Positions 61,002 to 64,000 of a DNA stretch of 64,000 nt are shown piece by piece. The DNA is from Lineus longissimus (Eukaryota; Nemertea; Pilidiophora; Heteronemertea; Lineidae): the NCBI RefSeq assembly GCF_910592395.1, contig NC_088324.1, positions 7,468,953 to 7,532,952 of the forward strand, read 5' to 3'. The first letter of the stretch is position 1. Each line of letters begins with the position of its first letter. The notes under the pieces were generated by a model. The model did not search any database and had not been told where the DNA came from. It worked only from the letters and a program-made list of their open reading frames with translations. The position numbers and the translations under genes were made by a program.

Positions 61002-61466
61002 GCAGTGGATATTTGACCGTGTCACGGTTTCTTTTTTTTTCGCATTTAGCCGGAACTTCCGTTTGACATGCGCAGTTCATGATTTTCGGAGTTCTATATT
61101 CTAGATTTCTACTGTTTCTGCCGGAAATGGCCATACGGCAATCGTACCCGAAATGTTATTTTGCCGGACGACGCACACTGGTCTTCTGCACAAGGGGTAA
61201 CACCGCAAGTTCATAGAAAATGTTATCCACATTATTCACGCTGTTCTTGTTCGACGCTTTAATAGCGCATTCAACTACAGAAAGACTAATAAATTCGTCA
61301 ACAACTGTGAGCGCGCGGCATCCTTCCATCATCATCACCAGATCAAAATTGCCGATTTCAAATAATTGTCCAAGTCTGAAAATCATGAACTGTGCATGTC
61401 GAAGGGAAGTTCCGGCAAAATAGCGAAATAAAATGTGAAACCGTGACACGGTCAAATATCCACTGC
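61002..61466. mobile_element. 465-bp TIR element GCAGTGGATATTTGACCGTG
   Basis: The left arm (61002-61090) starts GCAGTGGATATTTGACCGTG and the right arm (about 61374-61466) ends ACGGTCAAATATCCACTGC. The arms pair over about 90 bp apart from an expanded T run. The interior is open on the - strand for about 75 codons with no recognised family. No clear target duplication was found. Confidence 0.8.
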
Positions 61467-61533
61467 GTTTTTCGCATCCTCCGTATCTCACGAACGTGGA
61501 TTCGCTGTTCCGTTACTTATAACGAATTACGCA

Positions 61534-61743
61534 GTGGACGATTCGATTCTCGATATCAAGTGTTTGCTATGTGACAAGGTGCGGTGGACTAGACTGGAAA
61601 AGGGGCAATTTTTTTCTGCTATGACGGAGGTGTCTCAATCCATCACCAAGAAACTGGGCATCACTTTTTTTATATGTGTCCAAGGTAATATCAACGCGGT
61701 AGCATTGGTCTCTGCCATCAAACTAAACAGAATCGACAAATAG
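61534..61743 (+). other. Short coding-like ORF with a CxxC motif
   Basis: The frame reads MDDSILDIKCLLCDKVRWTR and continues TEVSQSITKKLGITFFIC to a TAG. The composition is protein-like but no family or splice sites were recognised. It could be a fragment of a transposon gene or a chance frame. Confidence 0.25.
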
Positions 61744-63179
61744 AGACAGGCCATCTTGACCACTGTGAGGGGCTTTGACTTTGCTAGGTCCTTGCCCTGC
61801 AGATGGTGCATACCCCTGAGAATCAGGATGCATTAAAAGACTCCAACACGTCGCGGCATTTTTTCACAAGTTGACAGACTGTTGTATTTTGTGCACAGGC
61901 AAAAACTGTCGGGTAAAGTTTGCGCTCAAGATCGTAAATCGCTTCGGTCTATTACTTAAAAAAATATTTGTTGCATCCCTTTACTTATTTCATTAAGCTC
62001 GAACGCTAAATGCATTAGTTGTTAGTTGGCTAAAAGGGTTTGGATGATATGACTTATGCAGCGTGTTCTCGTCAATTATTCAAGTGCACAAGCCTACTGT
62101 GTATACGCATGCAAACAACATCGACGGCTTTGAGGGAATTATATTGCCTCTTTAACCACTGAATTCATGGCTTGTATATAAAACCCTGGAGTGGCAGCAT
62201 CACATCTCTCGAGGGCATGCCTTAGGTTGGGCTCGGGCGTGGTAGAATTTCCTCTAAATGTCATTATCCATATTCTCGAGGTCATCTCACTTACTCACAG
62301 AAAATGCAAAATTTTGCAACAAACTCACAATCAGACGGCTCAAAAGTACTTCATTTGGTTATAAGTTTGATATTTTTAACAGCTCGAAATTTCGCTGACG
62401 GCAATCACACTGGCCTACATGTAGGTTCGACCATTTATCAAATCATCATTTTACTGGATGATGTTCAATGATAACATTACATGAATCTCACTGAGATACA
62501 TACAGGTCGTATACTATACGATATAGAGTGCATTGCACGATACTACTGTATGAAAGCATTAACATCTGCATCCAGCGCATGCATACGTTTTCTACATTGT
62601 CACTCAAATCATCAGAAATAATTAGTTTTTCACAGCCGCCGTCCGTGGTAATAACCCTTAAATCATTTAGTTTTGCAATGTGGGCGTACACGTATATCAG
62701 ATAAATGATGTACACACGATATTGCATGCAAGCATAAACAAATTTATTGTTGCATATCGCCTCCATACGACGCACTTATTATTTGAAATAATAGCTCTAA
62801 ATAAGTACGGGTCAAATGACAGCCAATCATGAAGTTAGGTAACGTTCATGTCACCAGAAAACGAGCTTCTCTATCGAGATTGTCATGGTGTCACATGGAG
62901 GGTGCTGGTCATCCCAACTCTCATGCGTTTGCGTCACCACTATCGATCAAGTATTCTGCGGCCATATTGGGTCTGTTGCCTGGCCTTGCAATCGGACGTT
63001 AGCTTAAGTAAATGACATTATACATGTATCATGGACAAGATGGAAAAGATGGAAAACAGAAAACAAACAATATATTTGTTGACATATGTCACTTGTTTGA
63101 AAGTCAAGACACATACCTCTGCCTCCTTTGAAACATAGCCGACGAAATGGAGCTTTTCCCGGGGCTCTGAAATAATACC
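61744..63179. other. Putative Cav2 intron 1; nothing recognised
   Basis: AT-rich, no recognised exon or repeat. Confidence 0.4.
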
Positions 63180-63374
63180 GTGCGTGAAATTAGTACGAAG
63201 GAAAGGATAGATAGGGAGAGCCTAGAGCTAGCAAAATCTGCAATGGTGAAAGAAGGTGAAGCTTTCGAGAACCTTATGTTGATGTCAAGGGGTAAACCGG
63301 TTCAACAAAACTATGACTTGATGCAACGGGTTGACCATATGCACCACCATTTCGGTTCGAACTTGAAATCCTAA
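63180..63374 (+). other. Coding-like hydrophilic ORF, unrecognised
   Basis: The frame includes REISTKERIDRESLELAKSA and KEGEAFENLMLMSRGKPVQQ and ends at a TAA at 63372-63374. It is rich in Glu/Lys with helix-forming composition. The frame begins with GTG rather than ATG, and no strong acceptor was identified. It might be an exon or retroposed fragment; the function is unknown. Confidence 0.25.
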
Positions 63375-64000
63375 AGCAGTCCGAATTCTGCAAAACGAGG
63401 TGAATGTTTAAACATGGGAGGCTGTTCTCTGAAATACAGAGAACAGACTCCCCTCCTTAAAATCGGCATTTACTTCGTCTTGAAATAGTTCTATTATTTT
63501 GCTCTTGGATTTCAGTTCCTAGTCAAAATGGTGGTACCTTATGGTTAACCCTTTTAAAGTCCGCACACCCGTTGTCGTAATATGGCAAGTCGATCTGTTT
63601 GATTATTTAAATTCATAGGTTTGTTTCTTGTAAATCATTTGGCAGAAACATCTTTTTAAAAACTGAATTGGTCAAACTTAGCGTACAAAGCCGACTCCTA
63701 TATATCCTGTGGGGTACAGAAGATCTATTTAACTACGTATGGTTCAGCGGTCTCAGAGTCACAAAGCTCATGACAAATGCGATAAAATATTTACAGTAAG
63801 GGTCCCACAGTAATAACTATATTGCAATAAGCAATTATCGAGCAAGATTCAGCTTAGTCAGGCTAGCATGTAGTGGCGTAATGTCTCAATAACAGCAGTC
63901 AATATTGTATGTACTTCCTGGATTCGGGCATGGATATTCATGATTCATAGTATGCCTGGTACCATGCCAGTCTAGTACATTAGCGTAATGCATTTTTCAC
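63375..64000. other. Non-coding to the window end; nothing recognised
   Basis: A short palindrome, CTGTTCTCTGAAATACAGAGAACAG, lies near 63423-63447. Nothing else was recognised. Confidence 0.4.

Overview
The window looks like nuclear DNA from a non-vertebrate animal, most likely a marine invertebrate. The evidence is coding exons with GT/AG splice signals, long introns, many short inverted-repeat transposons, tRNA-derived SINEs, minisatellites and poly-C tracts, and no dense operon-like packing. The frequent ACATGTA-like and AGGCCT-like words are reminiscent of echinoderm, hemichordate or spiralian genomes, but the phylum cannot be fixed from this sequence. Coding DNA is about 1 kb of the 64 kb.

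Two protein-coding calls are firm, both on the + strand. At the left edge (1-449) is the 3' end of an ADAM-family metalloprotease. It covers the end of the cysteine-rich domain, a Ser/Thr-rich stalk and a hydrophobic C-terminus with no cytoplasmic tail. At 59608-59828 is the first coding exon of a Cav2-type voltage-gated calcium channel alpha-1 subunit; the rest of the channel lies beyond the right edge or in exons not recognised here. Between them are three further + strand exon candidates with good donors (4149-4419, 10347-10426, 26036-26247) whose products are not recognised. All of them, and the Cav2 exon, end in splice phase 2, so alternative promoters of one gene are possible but unproven. 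A 27-nt phase-preserving microexon candidate lies at 15816-15842. Weaker coding-like ORFs on both strands are listed with low confidence.

Most of the rest is repeat-derived. Left part (0.5-17 kb): a pogo/Tigger-like TA-flanked element (1481-2499) and a fragment (11060-11121), a 30-bp minisatellite (3660-4060), a divergent duplicated block (7300-7850), a 481-bp inverted-repeat element (13549-14029), a 687-bp near-complete palindrome (14702-15388) and a 103-nt hairpin (15995-16097). Centre (17-41 kb): a 54-bp tandem array, several tRNA-derived SINEs (one with a tRNA-Met-like head), a 362-bp MITE, a 944-bp element with an exact 9-bp target-site duplication (35713-36656), a LINE 3' remnant (about 38920-39085) and a 71-bp satellite (39800-40690). 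Right part (41-64 kb): further minisatellites, a second copy of the MITE with TATA target duplication (53524-53888), two ~97% identical 371-bp elements in inverted orientation (55487-55857 and 56715-57085), and a 465-bp inverted-repeat element (61002-61466) just downstream of the Cav2 exon.

No rRNA, functional tRNA gene, CRISPR array, operon or viral genome was seen. The arrangement reads as an ADAM gene end, followed by a long first-exon or first-intron region crowded with non-autonomous DNA transposons, leading into a calcium-channel gene. No coherent new biochemical system is evident. The most interesting signals are the possible cluster of alternative first exons, the unusual ADAM C-terminus and several apparently undocumented transposon families.
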